Shown here: positions 1-9,333 of the stretch, piece by piece
Position numbering within the stretch: position 1 is the first letter of the stretch
Layout of the letters: every line of letters begins with the position of its first letter
Assembly: GCA_900546485.1 (NCBI GenBank)
Contig: URDK01000058.1
Coordinates: 1-18,066 of the forward strand
DNA: 18,066 nucleotides
From: an uncultured Eubacteriales bacterium
Lineage (GTDB): Bacteria > Bacillota > Clostridia > Oscillospirales > Oscillospiraceae
Direction: 5' to 3'
Program-made: the position numbers and the translations under genes
The notes under the pieces: generated by a model
The model's database searches: none
What the model was told of the DNA's origin: nothing
Seen by the model: the letters and a program-made list of their open reading frames with translations, nothing else

Positions 1-24
1 TAATGAAGCGCAGGAGGGGGTCTA

Positions 25-57
25 AGGGGGAACCCTCGCCGGGGGTTCCCCCTTTTT
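25..57 (+). terminator. Intrinsic terminator of an upstream gene outside the window
   Basis: An 11-base-pair stem (25-35 with 43-53, AGGGGGAACCC against GGGTTCCCCCT) with a 7-base loop runs directly into a T-tract. This is a classic Rho-independent terminator on the plus strand. The gene it ends lies left of the window. The TAA/TGA at bases 1-6 may be the end of that gene, but this cannot be shown. Confidence 0.75.
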
Positions 58-488
58 CTTTACGTTTCTACGTGTGCGCCGTTACGTTGGGTGCTTGCGG
101 TAGGCCCTACTGCCCTTTCGACCCCATTTCTTTGGTGCTTGCCCAAAGAAACGGTGTCGAGCCGTCAAAGAAAAGCGCTTGCCCTAAGTCTTTACGATAG
201 CGGGACGCACGCGGCGCTGGCAGTGTCTTTCCGTGGTCAGCGCAAACCGAGATGCACCGTTCGCCCCCGGCGAAGGTGAGGTGGGCAGTTATCTGGCAGT
301 CGACGCAACTGGTAGTCTCCGCCGGGGGCGGACGTGCCTTCCTGACGGGCAGGGCAACTGCTCAGCGCAGCGGCGCATACGCATCACGTCCAGGTTTTTC
401 GCATTTGACCCTCCCGTTTTTATTTACATATCATTCACGTAAAGTCCACGTAAAATCCGTCAAAATCAACGATTGAGCCGTCTTGAAC
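58..488. other. Non-coding GC-rich stretch with hairpins, then AT-rich promoter DNA
   Basis: I see no credible gene here. The short open frames have no ribosome binding site and an odd, arginine/serine/proline-rich composition. One clear hairpin is visible: 124-135 (CCATTTCTTTGG) pairs with 143-154 (CCAAAGAAACGG) at 11 of 12 positions, with a 7-base loop. A near-palindrome GTAGGCCCTAC lies just before it. The part up to about 410 is GC-rich and the rest becomes AT-rich. The first part resembles a dispersed intergenic repeat; whether it recurs in the genome cannot be seen from this window. Confidence 0.5.
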
Positions 489-565
489 ATTCTAAACGTT
501 ACGGACATTTTGTGCATATTTTTGAAAAAATTCTAAAAAATCTGTGCATTTTTTGTACTTTTTAT

Positions 566-594
566 TTGATTTCTCTTTCGCAATGGTTTAGAAT
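566..594 (+). promoter_or_regulatory. Sigma-70/SigA-type promoter of hppA
   Basis: TTGATT (566-571) and TAGAAT (589-594) are separated by exactly 17 bases in AT-rich DNA, placing the transcript start near 601. The octamer ATTCTAAA occurs at 489-496 and 530-537, and in inverted orientation (TTTAGAAT) at 587-594, where it overlaps the -10 box. These copies may bind a regulator. Confidence 0.65.
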
Positions 595-596
595 AT

Positions 597-628
597 TTGG
601 CAGACCGGAGGACTCCGGTCTCTGCCAA
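597..628 (+). promoter_or_regulatory. 5'-end stem-loop in the hppA leader
   Basis: TTGGCAGACCGG (597-608) pairs with CCGGTCTCTGCCAA (615-628) around a 6-base loop, with a 2-base bulge. The hairpin starts at or next to the predicted transcript start. There is no T-tract, and the gene follows 27 bases later, so it is not a terminator. A 5'-terminal hairpin like this could protect the mRNA from decay or hold a regulatory site; the role is inferred. Confidence 0.55.
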
Positions 629-654
629 GAACTATTCTAGGAGTGATGGACGTT

Positions 655-2787
<2,133 letters not shown>

Positions 2788-2797
2788 TAATGCAAAC

Positions 2798-2827
2798 AAA
2801 AAGGCCGCCCGACTGGGCGGCCTTTTT
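2798..2827. terminator. Bidirectional intrinsic terminator
   Basis: A perfect 13-base-pair stem (AAAAAGGCCGCCC, 2798-2810, with its complement 2815-2827) and loop GACT, flanked by A-run and T-run. It works in both directions, ending hppA on the plus strand and the PepSY gene on the minus strand, which converge here. Confidence 0.92.
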
Positions 2828-2837
2828 ACTATGCGTA

Positions 2838-3146
2838 TTAGTCGAACACGGGCTCTTGCTCAACGTGGAGGACATCGCCCGTGGAGGCGTCTATCGTATA
2901 CTCGTACTCTGTCGTTCCGTTTATGAATTTGACATCGTAGAACACAAAGCCGTCGTCACGCTCGAAGTCGACGTCCAGGCGGCTGACTTCCTGCTGCGTG
3001 AAGCCCGCGTCGGCCAAAGCTGCGGCGCCGGCCGCGTCACGGCCTATATAAGCGCTGTCGTTCCACACAAAGTACCACACCAGGCCCAGGGCTACGGCGG
3101 CCACAAGAACTATCGCGACGATTATCCATATTATAGTTTTTTTCAC
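2838..3146 (-). CDS. Small membrane-anchored PepSY-domain protein
   Basis: A 102-residue protein with one N-terminal membrane segment (about residues 5-28) after a short positive MKK start, so the rest probably faces outside. The outside part looks like a single PepSY domain: an alanine-rich helix ending in AGF, then strands with YDVKF and EYEYTIDASTGDVL, the typical closing motif. PepSY domains are often inhibitors or modulators of extracytoplasmic enzymes or partners of signalling systems. The start is GTG, with AAGGAGGA 7 bases upstream. The gene is divergent from the neighbouring two-component system, so it could be a target or modulator of that sensor; this is inference from position only. 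Confidence 0.85.
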   Translation of the reverse strand: MKKTIIWIIVAIVLVAAVALGLVWYFVWNDSAYIGRDAAGAAALADAGFTQQEVSRLDVDFERDDGFVFYDVKFINGTTEYEYTIDASTGDVLHVEQEPVFD

Positions 3147-3320
3147 TTTATTTCCTCCTTGTCTTGTTTGACTACGCCCTCATTTTCGCACGCTTCAATT
3201 AACGCAAGATTAAGACCGCGGGCTTTTCAAAAGATTTTTTCTGCGGTATTATTTAATATGGTTCTAATGTGTACGTGAAAAAATATGGGTACAAATCAGC
3301 TCTAAGGGATGTGAACGCTC

Positions 3321-3995
3321 ATGCGCATACTTGTCGTCGAGGACGAAAGGGACCTTAATCGGATAATCTGCAAGCGGCTGGCCGCGGGGGGCTACTCCAC
3401 TGACGCCTGCTACGACGGACGTGAGGCACTCGATTACCTTGAGAGCGCCAACTATGACGCGGCCATTTTCGACGTCATGATGCCGCGCATGGACGGTTTC
3501 ACCGCCGTGCGGAAGCTGCGAGAACGCGGCGATGCCACCCCCGTGCTCTTTCTGACCGCGCGCGACGCCGTGAGTGACAGGGTCGAGGGCCTCGACCTCG
3601 GCGCCAACGACTACCTCGTCAAGCCCTTTTCCTTTGACGAGCTGCTTGCCCGCATCCGCGCCATGACCCGCAAGTCGACCGGCAGCACCACCAACGTCTT
3701 CACCTGCGGCGACCTCTCGCTGGACACTGCCTCCCACAAAGTGACGCGCGCCGGAAAGAACATAGACCTCTCCGCCAAGGAATTCGCAGTTCTGGAGTTC
3801 ATGATCCGCAACAAGGGCTCCGTGCTCTCACGCGAGGCCATCGAGAACAACGTCTGGAGCTATGACTGGGAGGGCGGCACAAACGTCGTGGACGTCTACA
3901 TGAGCTACCTGCGCCGCAAGCTCGACGCCGACTTCGACAAGAAGCTCATCCACACCGTACGCGGCGTGGGCTGGGTGCTGAGGGACGAAGCATGA
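3321..3995 (+). CDS. OmpR/PhoB-family response regulator
   Basis: A 224-residue cytoplasmic transcription factor. The receiver domain (about 1-115) has the acidic pair E7/D8, phospho-acceptor D51 in FDVMMP, T79 and K101 (LVKPF). The C-terminal winged-helix DNA-binding domain (about 125-223) has the usual LSAKEFAVLEF and the closing HTVRGVGWVL. The gene overlaps the kinase gene by 4 bases (ATGA), so the two are translationally coupled. A weak AAGGGA lies 11-12 bases before the ATG. Two direct ATTAA repeats 11 bases apart (3198-3202, 3209-3213) in the divergent region could be a regulator box, but the evidence is thin. Signal and targets are unknown. Confidence 0.95.
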   Translation: MRILVVEDERDLNRIICKRLAAGGYSTDACYDGREALDYLESANYDAAIFDVMMPRMDGFTAVRKLRERGDATPVLFLTARDAVSDRVEGLDLGANDYLVKPFSFDELLARIRAMTRKSTGSTTNVFTCGDLSLDTASHKVTRAGKNIDLSAKEFAVLEFMIRNKGSVLSREAIENNVWSYDWEGGTNVVDVYMSYLRRKLDADFDKKLIHTVRGVGWVLRDEA

Positions 3996-5338
3996 GATTC
4001 ATAACCATCAAAACCAGGGTAACAATATACTTTACGCTCATGATGGTGCTGGTAGTAGCCCTGGTGCTCATCTTCATGCTCATCGTGGGAAACCGGGTGC
4101 TGACAAATAACGCCGAGGCTACGCTGCTCGACGTCGTGCACGACAACATCGACGACGTCGAGTATGAAAACGGCTACCTCGACCTCGACGAGCTGAATCT
4201 CTACCGCCACAATGTCTACGTCCTTGTTTACGACGAGGACCTGCAGCTCATCGGCGGCGCGGGCCTGCGTCATTTCGAGGGCGACGACGATTTCCTCAAC
4301 GGTCAGACCCGCGACATAGTCATAGACGGTGAAAAGTACCTCGTCTACGACCTCTATGTCCAGAACCCCGGCGGCGACGTCTGGCTGCGCGGCATCACCT
4401 CCACTGACAACTCCTTCTCCGCCGTGCGTGTCATCGTCATTCTCTCGCTGGTGCTTTTCCCCGTGCTGGTGCTGCTGACGGCCGTCGTCGGCTGGCTCAT
4501 CGCGCGCCGGGCCTTTAAGCCCGTCCGGCAGATAACCGACACCGTGGACGCCATCTCCGATGGCTCCGACCTCACAGCCCGCATCGGCCTAAAGCGCGGG
4601 CGCGACGAAATACACCGCCTCGCCGCCACCTTTGATAGGATGTTCGACCGGCTGGAGCACTCCTTCAACGCCGAAAAGCGCTTCGCCTCCGACGCCTCGC
4701 ACGAGCTGCGCACGCCCATAGCCGTCATAATCGCAGAGTGCGAGTACGCGAGGCAGAACGCCAAGACCGTGGAGGACTATCAGGAGTCCATGGAGGTCGT
4801 GGAGCGGCAGTCCCGCAAGATGTCCACCCTCGTAAATCAGCTGCTCAACATCACCCGCATGGATCAGGGCACGCACAAGATCTCCCTTGAGCGCGCCGAC
4901 TACTCCGAGCTGGTCGAGGTGGTCTGCGACGAGGCCGCCGTGGCCTCCGGGCGCGACATACAGCTCGAGAAGGACATAGAACAGGGCGTCTACGCCAACA
5001 TGGACGTCGGCCTGATGGCCCGGCTGGTGCAAAATCTCGTGGAAAACGCCTTCAAATATACCGCCGAGGGCGGCAAGGTCCGTGTCAGCCTCCACACTGC
5101 CGACGGCAAGCTCACCTTCTCCGTCTCCGACACCGGCATAGGCATAGACAAGAAGGACCTGCCACACATCTGGGAGCGTTTCTGGCAAGCCGACAGTTCC
5201 CGCGGCGTCGACCGCGGCTCCGGCCTCGGCCTGTCAATGGTCAAGCAGATAGCCGACGCGCACGATGGCAAGCTCAATGTCGAGAGCAAGCCCGGCGAGG
5301 GCAGTACCTTCTCCTATACCATGGAATGTAGTAACTAA
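3992..5338 (+). CDS. Membrane sensor histidine kinase
   Basis: This is the partner of the preceding response regulator. The 448-residue protein has a first membrane helix at about residues 8-33, an external sensor region of about 110 residues rich in Asp/Glu, a second helix at about 147-172, and a HAMP linker. The dimerisation/phospho-acceptor domain has H237 in SHELRTP. The ATPase domain has the N box (N352 in QNLVENAF), the G1 box DTGIGI, the F box and the G2 box GSGLGLSM. All catalytic boxes are intact. The sensor domain has no recognisable family; its acidity is compatible with cation or cationic-peptide sensing, which is inference only. No terminator is seen after it. Confidence 0.95.
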   Translation: MRFITIKTRVTIYFTLMMVLVVALVLIFMLIVGNRVLTNNAEATLLDVVHDNIDDVEYENGYLDLDELNLYRHNVYVLVYDEDLQLIGGAGLRHFEGDDDFLNGQTRDIVIDGEKYLVYDLYVQNPGGDVWLRGITSTDNSFSAVRVIVILSLVLFPVLVLLTAVVGWLIARRAFKPVRQITDTVDAISDGSDLTARIGLKRGRDEIHRLAATFDRMFDRLEHSFNAEKRFASDASHELRTPIAVIIAECEYARQNAKTVEDYQESMEVVERQSRKMSTLVNQLLNITRMDQGTHKISLERADYSELVEVVCDEAAVASGRDIQLEKDIEQGVYANMDVGLMARLVQNLVENAFKYTAEGGKVRVSLHTADGKLTFSVSDTGIGIDKKDLPHIWERFWQADSSRGVDRGSGLGLSMVKQIADAHDGKLNVESKPGEGSTFSYTMECSN

Positions 5339-5369
5339 AAATTCTTTTGTTCTTATAGTTTCTTTTGTG

Positions 5370-5398
5370 TTGACAAAGCGCGTGGGAAGTCATATAAT
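5370..5398 (+). promoter_or_regulatory. Near-perfect SigA promoter of the SGNH hydrolase gene
   Basis: TTGACA (5370-5375) and TATAAT (5393-5398) are both perfect consensus with a 17-base spacer, 36 bases before the start codon. This predicts strong expression independent of the two-component genes upstream. Confidence 0.85.
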
Positions 5399-5434
5399 GC
5401 AGACAAGGAAGCCGATGAAAGCGAGGTATACAAC

Positions 5435-6121
5435 ATGGCAAATCCAATCTGCGTAATAGGCGACTCTATAACCGGAGGAGTTGTTTATCTTTCGGACAGC
5501 GCGAAGTATACCCACTGGAAGGATTCTTTTGTCAATCTGCTGGGCGCTTCGCTGGATACGGAGCTAAAGAACCACTCCAAGTTCGGCTGCACCTCCTCTG
5601 CCGCGCTCAAGCGGCTGGAGCGATACGCCAAGGACATCTCCGCCTGTCCCACCACGCTGGTCATGCTGGGCGGGAACGATTCCGATTTTAACTGGCCCGC
5701 CGTAGCGGCTGAGCCGGAGGCCCCGCACGACTGCAACACGCCCATAGAGAAGTTCAAGGAGTACTACAACAGCGTGCTGGACGGCATACAGGCCCTGGGC
5801 AGCAAGCCCGTGGTGATAAATCTCATTCCCGTCTACGGCAAGCGCTATTTTGACTGGTTTTCCCGAAAGCTGGACCCCAAGGCGCTCATGCACTTCCTCG
5901 GCACGACCAACAGCATTGAGCACTGGAACGAGATGTATAACCTCGCCGTCATGCGCATAGCCGCCAAGCGCGGCGTCCCGATGCTGGACGTGCGCAGCGC
6001 TTTCCTGGAGAAGCGCGATTTCGAGGGACTGTTCAGCGAGGACGGCATCCACCCCAGCCCCGAGGGCCACAGACGCATGTTCGAATACATTCTCCCCCAG
6101 GCCAAGGGCATTCTGGCCTGA
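5435..6121 (+). CDS. SGNH/GDSL-type esterase or lipase
   Basis: A 228-residue hydrolase. Block I GDSITGG carries nucleophile S11, block III GGND carries N81, and block V DGIHPS carries D203 and H206, completing the catalytic triad. There is no signal peptide, so it is probably cytoplasmic. Family members remove acyl groups from lipids, carbohydrates or peptidoglycan precursors; the substrate here cannot be told. The GAGG ribosome site is 8-9 bases before the ATG. The gene is a single transcription unit between its own consensus promoter and a strong terminator. Confidence 0.88.
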   Translation: MANPICVIGDSITGGVVYLSDSAKYTHWKDSFVNLLGASLDTELKNHSKFGCTSSAALKRLERYAKDISACPTTLVMLGGNDSDFNWPAVAAEPEAPHDCNTPIEKFKEYYNSVLDGIQALGSKPVVINLIPVYGKRYFDWFSRKLDPKALMHFLGTTNSIEHWNEMYNLAVMRIAAKRGVPMLDVRSAFLEKRDFEGLFSEDGIHPSPEGHRRMFEYILPQAKGILA

Positions 6122-6148
6122 CACGAGGTCTGTCACAAACAAATATAG

Positions 6149-6195
6149 AATACCCCCTGATGTAGAAACGAAGCTACATCAGGGGGTATTTTTTT
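6149..6195. terminator. Strong bidirectional terminator
   Basis: A perfect 17-base-pair stem (6149-6165 with 6174-6190) with an 8-base loop is followed by a run of T on the plus strand. It ends the esterase gene and lies just beyond the 3' end of the convergent TetR gene, so it probably serves both. Confidence 0.92.
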
Positions 6196-6238
6196 GCAGC
6201 AGACTGTCAAACTTTCTCTGCCACAGCATTCCGCCGTA

Positions 6239-6844
6239 TCAGTTCTTTTCCGGCACGGTCGCAGAGTTTTTAAGCAGATCCAGGTATAACCGCAGCTCTT
6301 TCTGTACGGTCTCAGTAAAATCAAATTTGCCCCCGCACATACACCAGCTGTGGTTTACGCCGCGCATAATGTAGAAAATGGAGGTAGCTACCTCCTCAGC
6401 GCTGCGATCAGCAGGTATCTCGCCCAAGGCTATGGCCTTGGAGATTATCGCCACAACCAGGGCCCAGCCCGCCTCCGCGTGGAAGCCCTCATAGTCACCT
6501 TTTTTCAGATGCATCGTGTACCTTGAAGATGCCACAGCAGGTCCGAGCTGCTCTACGGCGCTGTCTACGGCCTTGATGGCCAGAAGTGCCTGGTCGATGC
6601 AGGTCTTCTGGGCGAAGATCTCCGGCATGGCCTCGGACAACTGTATCGATATAATGTCGCTGAAGCTTTCGATGACCTCATCGATTGAATGGTAGTAATA
6701 GTAAAACGTGCTCTTGGTTATACCCGCAGCCTTGCATATCTGGCTGATAGTGATGTTAGCGCCAGAGCTCTCCTGGAGGAGCTTGAACGAGATCATGGAT
6801 ATCCGGTCCTTCGTGCTGAGTTTGCTTTCATCTTTGAGTACCAT
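6239..6844 (-). CDS. TetR-family transcriptional regulator
   Basis: A 201-residue regulator from the ATG at 6844. The N-terminal helix-turn-helix (about residues 28-56: ITISQICKAAGITKSTFYYY) is a typical TetR DNA-binding domain, and the all-helical rest would bind ligand and dimerise. A TTG at 6865 with AAGG about 5-6 bases upstream would add 7 residues; the ATG has GGAG 11 bases upstream, so the start is not settled. The gene is divergent from a GntP-like permease, and the shared intergenic region holds a palindrome over this gene's own -35 box. It therefore probably represses itself and may control the permease (inference). Confidence 0.88.
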   Translation of the reverse strand: MVLKDESKLSTKDRISMISFKLLQESSGANITISQICKAAGITKSTFYYYYHSIDEVIESFSDIISIQLSEAMPEIFAQKTCIDQALLAIKAVDSAVEQLGPAVASSRYTMHLKKGDYEGFHAEAGWALVVAIISKAIALGEIPADRSAEEVATSIFYIMRGVNHSWCMCGGKFDFTETVQKELRLYLDLLKNSATVPEKN

Positions 6845-6883
6845 ATTTCTCACATCTCCAAACAATCATACCTTCTTTTATTT

Positions 6884-6912
6884 ATCCTAAGCCTATCATC
6901 GGACAATGTCAA
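6884..6912 (-). promoter_or_regulatory. Promoter of the TetR-type regulator
   Basis: Read on the minus strand, TTGACA (6907-6912) and TAGGAT (6884-6889) are 17 bases apart. The 20-base palindrome at 6911-6930 touches the -35 box, so bound repressor would block polymerase. Confidence 0.65.
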
Positions 6913-6930
6913 TATTTATCGGCAAATATT
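6911..6930. promoter_or_regulatory. Candidate operator for the TetR-type regulator
   Basis: AATATTTATCGGCAAATATT is a perfect inverted repeat with 7-base arms and a 6-base centre, of typical TetR-operator size, overlapping the -35 box of the regulator's promoter. Four further CGGAC/GTCCG half-motifs lie in the same gap: ATCGGAC 6898-6904, GTCCGAT 6940-6946, ATTCGGAC 7089-7096 and GTCCGGAAT 7110-7118. The last two flank the early transcribed region of the permease gene. Which set the regulator uses cannot be decided from sequence. Confidence 0.5.
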
Positions 6931-7036
6931 AAGACTATGGTCCGATTTTTATCAATCGCAAGAACAATCTTTTCACAAATATATTGCTGATATTTTGTAT
7001 ATTGCTACGAATCGACAAAAAGCCATGGTTAAAGCA

Positions 7037-7065
7037 TTGACAATTTTCCGAGCGTAGAGTATAAG
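7037..7065 (+). promoter_or_regulatory. Promoter of the GntP-like permease gene
   Basis: TTGACA (7037-7042) and TATAAG (7060-7065) with a 17-base spacer give a transcript start near 7072 and a leader of about 95 bases. The leader carries the imperfect inverted repeat 7089-7096/7110-7118 and the 8-base palindrome CACTAGTG (7096-7103), candidate regulator sites. Confidence 0.65.
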
Positions 7066-7167
7066 TAATCCGTACAGCAGTACTGTTAATTCGGACACTA
7101 GTGCGAACAGTCCGGAATGCTTGCCGGTATCCGTGAGACAACTGCAATTTAAAAGAGAGGTGTAAAG

Positions 7168-8478
7168 ATGGACGCAATAGGTATTATTGGCTGCATACTT
7201 GGCTTCGTCCTCGTTATTTTTCTTTCGTTCAAGAACTTTTCCCCGTTTATTGCCTCGTGCATAGGCGCGTTTTTCGTCATCCTTGTCACGGGGTCTCCGA
7301 TAGTCGAGACGCTGACGACTTATGCTTCCAACTGTGCCAGTTTTGCTGCCGGCTACTGGCTGGTATTCCTGTTTGGTGCGATCATGGCACGCATTTACAG
7401 CGAGAGCGGAGCGGCTATGGCTGTCGCCGTCGGTCTCAAAAAGACTGTCTTGAGCGACAAATTTAGTCCCAACGTCCAGCAGTTTCTGGCCCTTCTGGTC
7501 ATTGACCTCATCCCCGGCATTCTTGGCCTCGGCGGCGTTATAACTTCCGTGGCGCTGCTGCTTTGCTACCCAATCGCCCTGTCCATACTCGAGTCTTACA
7601 ACATACCCAAACGCTTTTCCTACGGTGCTCTGTGCCTTGGCTGCTTCTCCTGGTGCATACTCGTTCCCGGTGCGGTGCAGACAACCAATATTATCCCCCA
7701 GCAGTTCCTCGGCACCGATGCCATGGCTCTTGCCGTCCCCGGCTGGATAGGCGGCATTGTCTGGGCCGTCGGCGGAACCTTCATCCTCAATCACATGGTC
7801 AATCGCGCCAAGAAGAAGGGCGAAATCTTCGAGTACGGCCCAAATGACAAGCGCTTTGAGGAGAGCGACAAGCTGCCCAACTTCTGGCTGAGCCTCCTGC
7901 CCCTGGTCTTCCTCTTTGTTATCTACAACATTCTGAAGGTCAACATCAACATTTCCCTGGGCCTTGGCGCGCTTCTCACGCTGGTCCTCAATTGGAAGTA
8001 CCTCAAGCCCGTCGGCATACTCGCCACCCTTAACGGCGGCGCCATGCAGGCTATTGCACCCATGGCTACCGTCGGTGCCATGGTCGGCTTTGCCAACGTC
8101 GTCACCGGCACCGAGGCTTTCGGCACAATTACCACTGCGCTGTTCGGCATGGATATTCCGCCCGTACTGCTGGTAATAATTTTCTGCGGTATCATCGCCG
8201 GCCTCACCGGCGGTTCCGGCACCGGCTTCCTGGTTTCCCTGCCCATTCTGGCCCCCACACTGCTCGCTCAGGGCGTCGATCCGGAGATGATACACAGGGT
8301 CGGTCTCTTTGCCGGCACCGCCATCTCCATGCTCCCCTACAGCGGCTGCATACTCATGTTCCTGCCCATCTCCGGGCTGAAGCTCAAGGACATCTATGGC
8401 CAGGTGTTCTGGACTATGGTCGTCTGGGGACTTGTCAGCACTGCCGTAGTCGTACTCTGCTGGAGTATAGGTCTTTGA
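7168..8478 (+). CDS. GntP-like organic acid permease
   Basis: A 436-residue membrane protein with about a dozen hydrophobic segments. The overall pattern resembles the GntP/ion-transporter superfamily of H+ or Na+ symporters for gluconate and related small organic acids. This includes an N-terminal IIGCILGFVLVIFL helix, glycine-rich re-entrant-like stretches such as GLTGGSGTGFLVSLPILAP, and a final helix. The family call rests on this pattern, and the substrate is unknown. AGAGAGGTG lies just before the ATG. The divergent TetR gene is the likely controller. A second, closely similar permease start follows 34 bases downstream, so this was the first of a tandem pair. Confidence 0.8.
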   Translation: MDAIGIIGCILGFVLVIFLSFKNFSPFIASCIGAFFVILVTGSPIVETLTTYASNCASFAAGYWLVFLFGAIMARIYSESGAAMAVAVGLKKTVLSDKFSPNVQQFLALLVIDLIPGILGLGGVITSVALLLCYPIALSILESYNIPKRFSYGALCLGCFSWCILVPGAVQTTNIIPQQFLGTDAMALAVPGWIGGIVWAVGGTFILNHMVNRAKKKGEIFEYGPNDKRFEESDKLPNFWLSLLPLVFLFVIYNILKVNINISLGLGALLTLVLNWKYLKPVGILATLNGGAMQAIAPMATVGAMVGFANVVTGTEAFGTITTALFGMDIPPVLLVIIFCGIIAGLTGGSGTGFLVSLPILAPTLLAQGVDPEMIHRVGLFAGTAISMLPYSGCILMFLPISGLKLKDIYGQVFWTMVVWGLVSTAVVVLCWSIGL

Positions 8479-8512
8479 TATCAGCTGATTATTGATTTGA
8501 AGTGACAAAACC

Positions 8513-8661
8513 ATGGGCATAATCGGATGTTTTCTGGCGTTTATAGTCGTTATTTATCTTGTTTATAAGAACTGGTCAGTTCTTATAGCCGGCCTGATAG
8601 GCGCGCTTATCTGCATTGCAGCCAACGGGCTGCCCCTGTGGGTGTACGGAGACAACGTATT
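8513..8661 (+). pseudogene. 5' fragment of a second GntP-like permease, cut by prophage insertion
   Basis: The first 50 or so codons (MGIIGCFLAFIVVIYLVYKN and on) align well with the start of the upstream permease: the same IIGC helix, the K-N turn and the following hydrophobic segment. After about residue 50 the similarity stops, and the frame runs into repeat-rich DNA of the prophage left end. The exact junction is estimated (8650-8665). The rest of the gene should lie beyond the right end of the prophage, outside this window. The ribosome site is weak (GAAGTG), suggesting coupling to the upstream permease gene. Confidence 0.75.
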
Positions 8662-8910
8662 TGAGAAACACGGGATAAACCGGGACAGGACGGGAGACCG
8701 CGAGAAAACCCGCTATTTGTGCGGGAAACAGGGCATTTTCACCCGGGACAGGGCATTGATCCGGCCCGGCTTTATCAGACAACTTGAGACGAGGGCGTCG
8801 ACGCGGTCGGCGTCCTTTTTTCATGCCCTGGGAGGCCCTGCAACGGCGGCGGCGCTGCTGGGGCATATCGTACCCACAACGGGGCGAAACCCTTGAAACA
8901 AGGGCATTTG
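8662..8910. repeat. Prophage left-end repeats, likely transposase-binding sites
   Basis: ACAGGGCATT occurs at 8728-8737 and 8748-8757, exactly 20 bases apart, with a related ACAAGGGCATTT at 8898-8909. Before these lie three GGGA(T/C/G)A units (8672-8695) and a CCCGC/GCGGG hairpin. CCCTTGAAACAAGGG (8890-8904) is a perfect inverted repeat around the third copy. MuA-type transposases bind several such sites at each phage end; equating these with A sites is inference. Confidence 0.5.
8800..8821 (+). terminator. Possible weak terminator just inside the left end
   Basis: GACGC (8800-8804) pairs with GCGTC (8810-8814) around a 5-base loop, followed one base later by six T. The stem is short, so this is tentative. 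It would stop read-through from the interrupted host permease gene into the prophage. It is preceded by a perfect 10-base palindrome GCGTCGACGC (8795-8804) that overlaps the stem. Confidence 0.35.
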
Positions 8911-9333
8911 AGGGCAAAAAGAGGGCCGCTCGGCCCGTCCCGGAAGTCACAGCAGCAGACAAAGAGGACGGGCTTCGCGGCCCATGGTCACAGTATAGCA
9001 GAGACGGCCCCGGAAGGCAAGCGGGCGAGCTGTGCAAACGGGGCGTTAATCCGTGCAAAAATTAACGGCAGAGGGCAAAAACAGGGGTTCGGCGGCGTGG
9101 ATCGGCGGCGCGGAGGCGTTACGAGCTGTTATTCCAGGCGTTACGACGACGGCGGCGATCGGGCCCAGGCACGGCAAAACCCGCCCTTTTCAAAGTGACA
9201 TTTTGAGCGAAATCGTGTCACCCTGTCACTTTGCCAGAAATACCGGGGTTTCCGGGCGTTCTGGGCGGTTTATCCATGCTCGGGCAAAGTGACAGCATTT
9301 TGATTTAGTTTTTAATCATGGCAGGGCAAAAAA
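8822..9333. other. Non-coding prophage left-end region
   Basis: No credible gene: the open frames lack ribosome sites and have biased composition. The stretch holds a GGGCCG/CGGCCC palindrome (near 8924) and three exact copies of CAAAGTGACA: 9191-9200, inverted at 9224-9233, and 9285-9294. A shorter TGTCAC lies at 9216-9221. These lie between the left end and the 3' end of the repressor gene and are candidate sites for transposase, repressor or a host factor. No T-tract follows them, so they do not form a terminator. Confidence 0.55.

Noticed and set aside
8893..9198. 101-residue frame in the prophage left end
   Set aside because: No ribosome site, basic low-complexity product, and it covers repeat and palindrome DNA.
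8662..9300. Possible CRISPR array or tandem repeat in the left-end region
   Set aside because: Repeats are short (10-12 bases), few, unevenly spaced and in mixed orientation; no repeat-spacer pattern.
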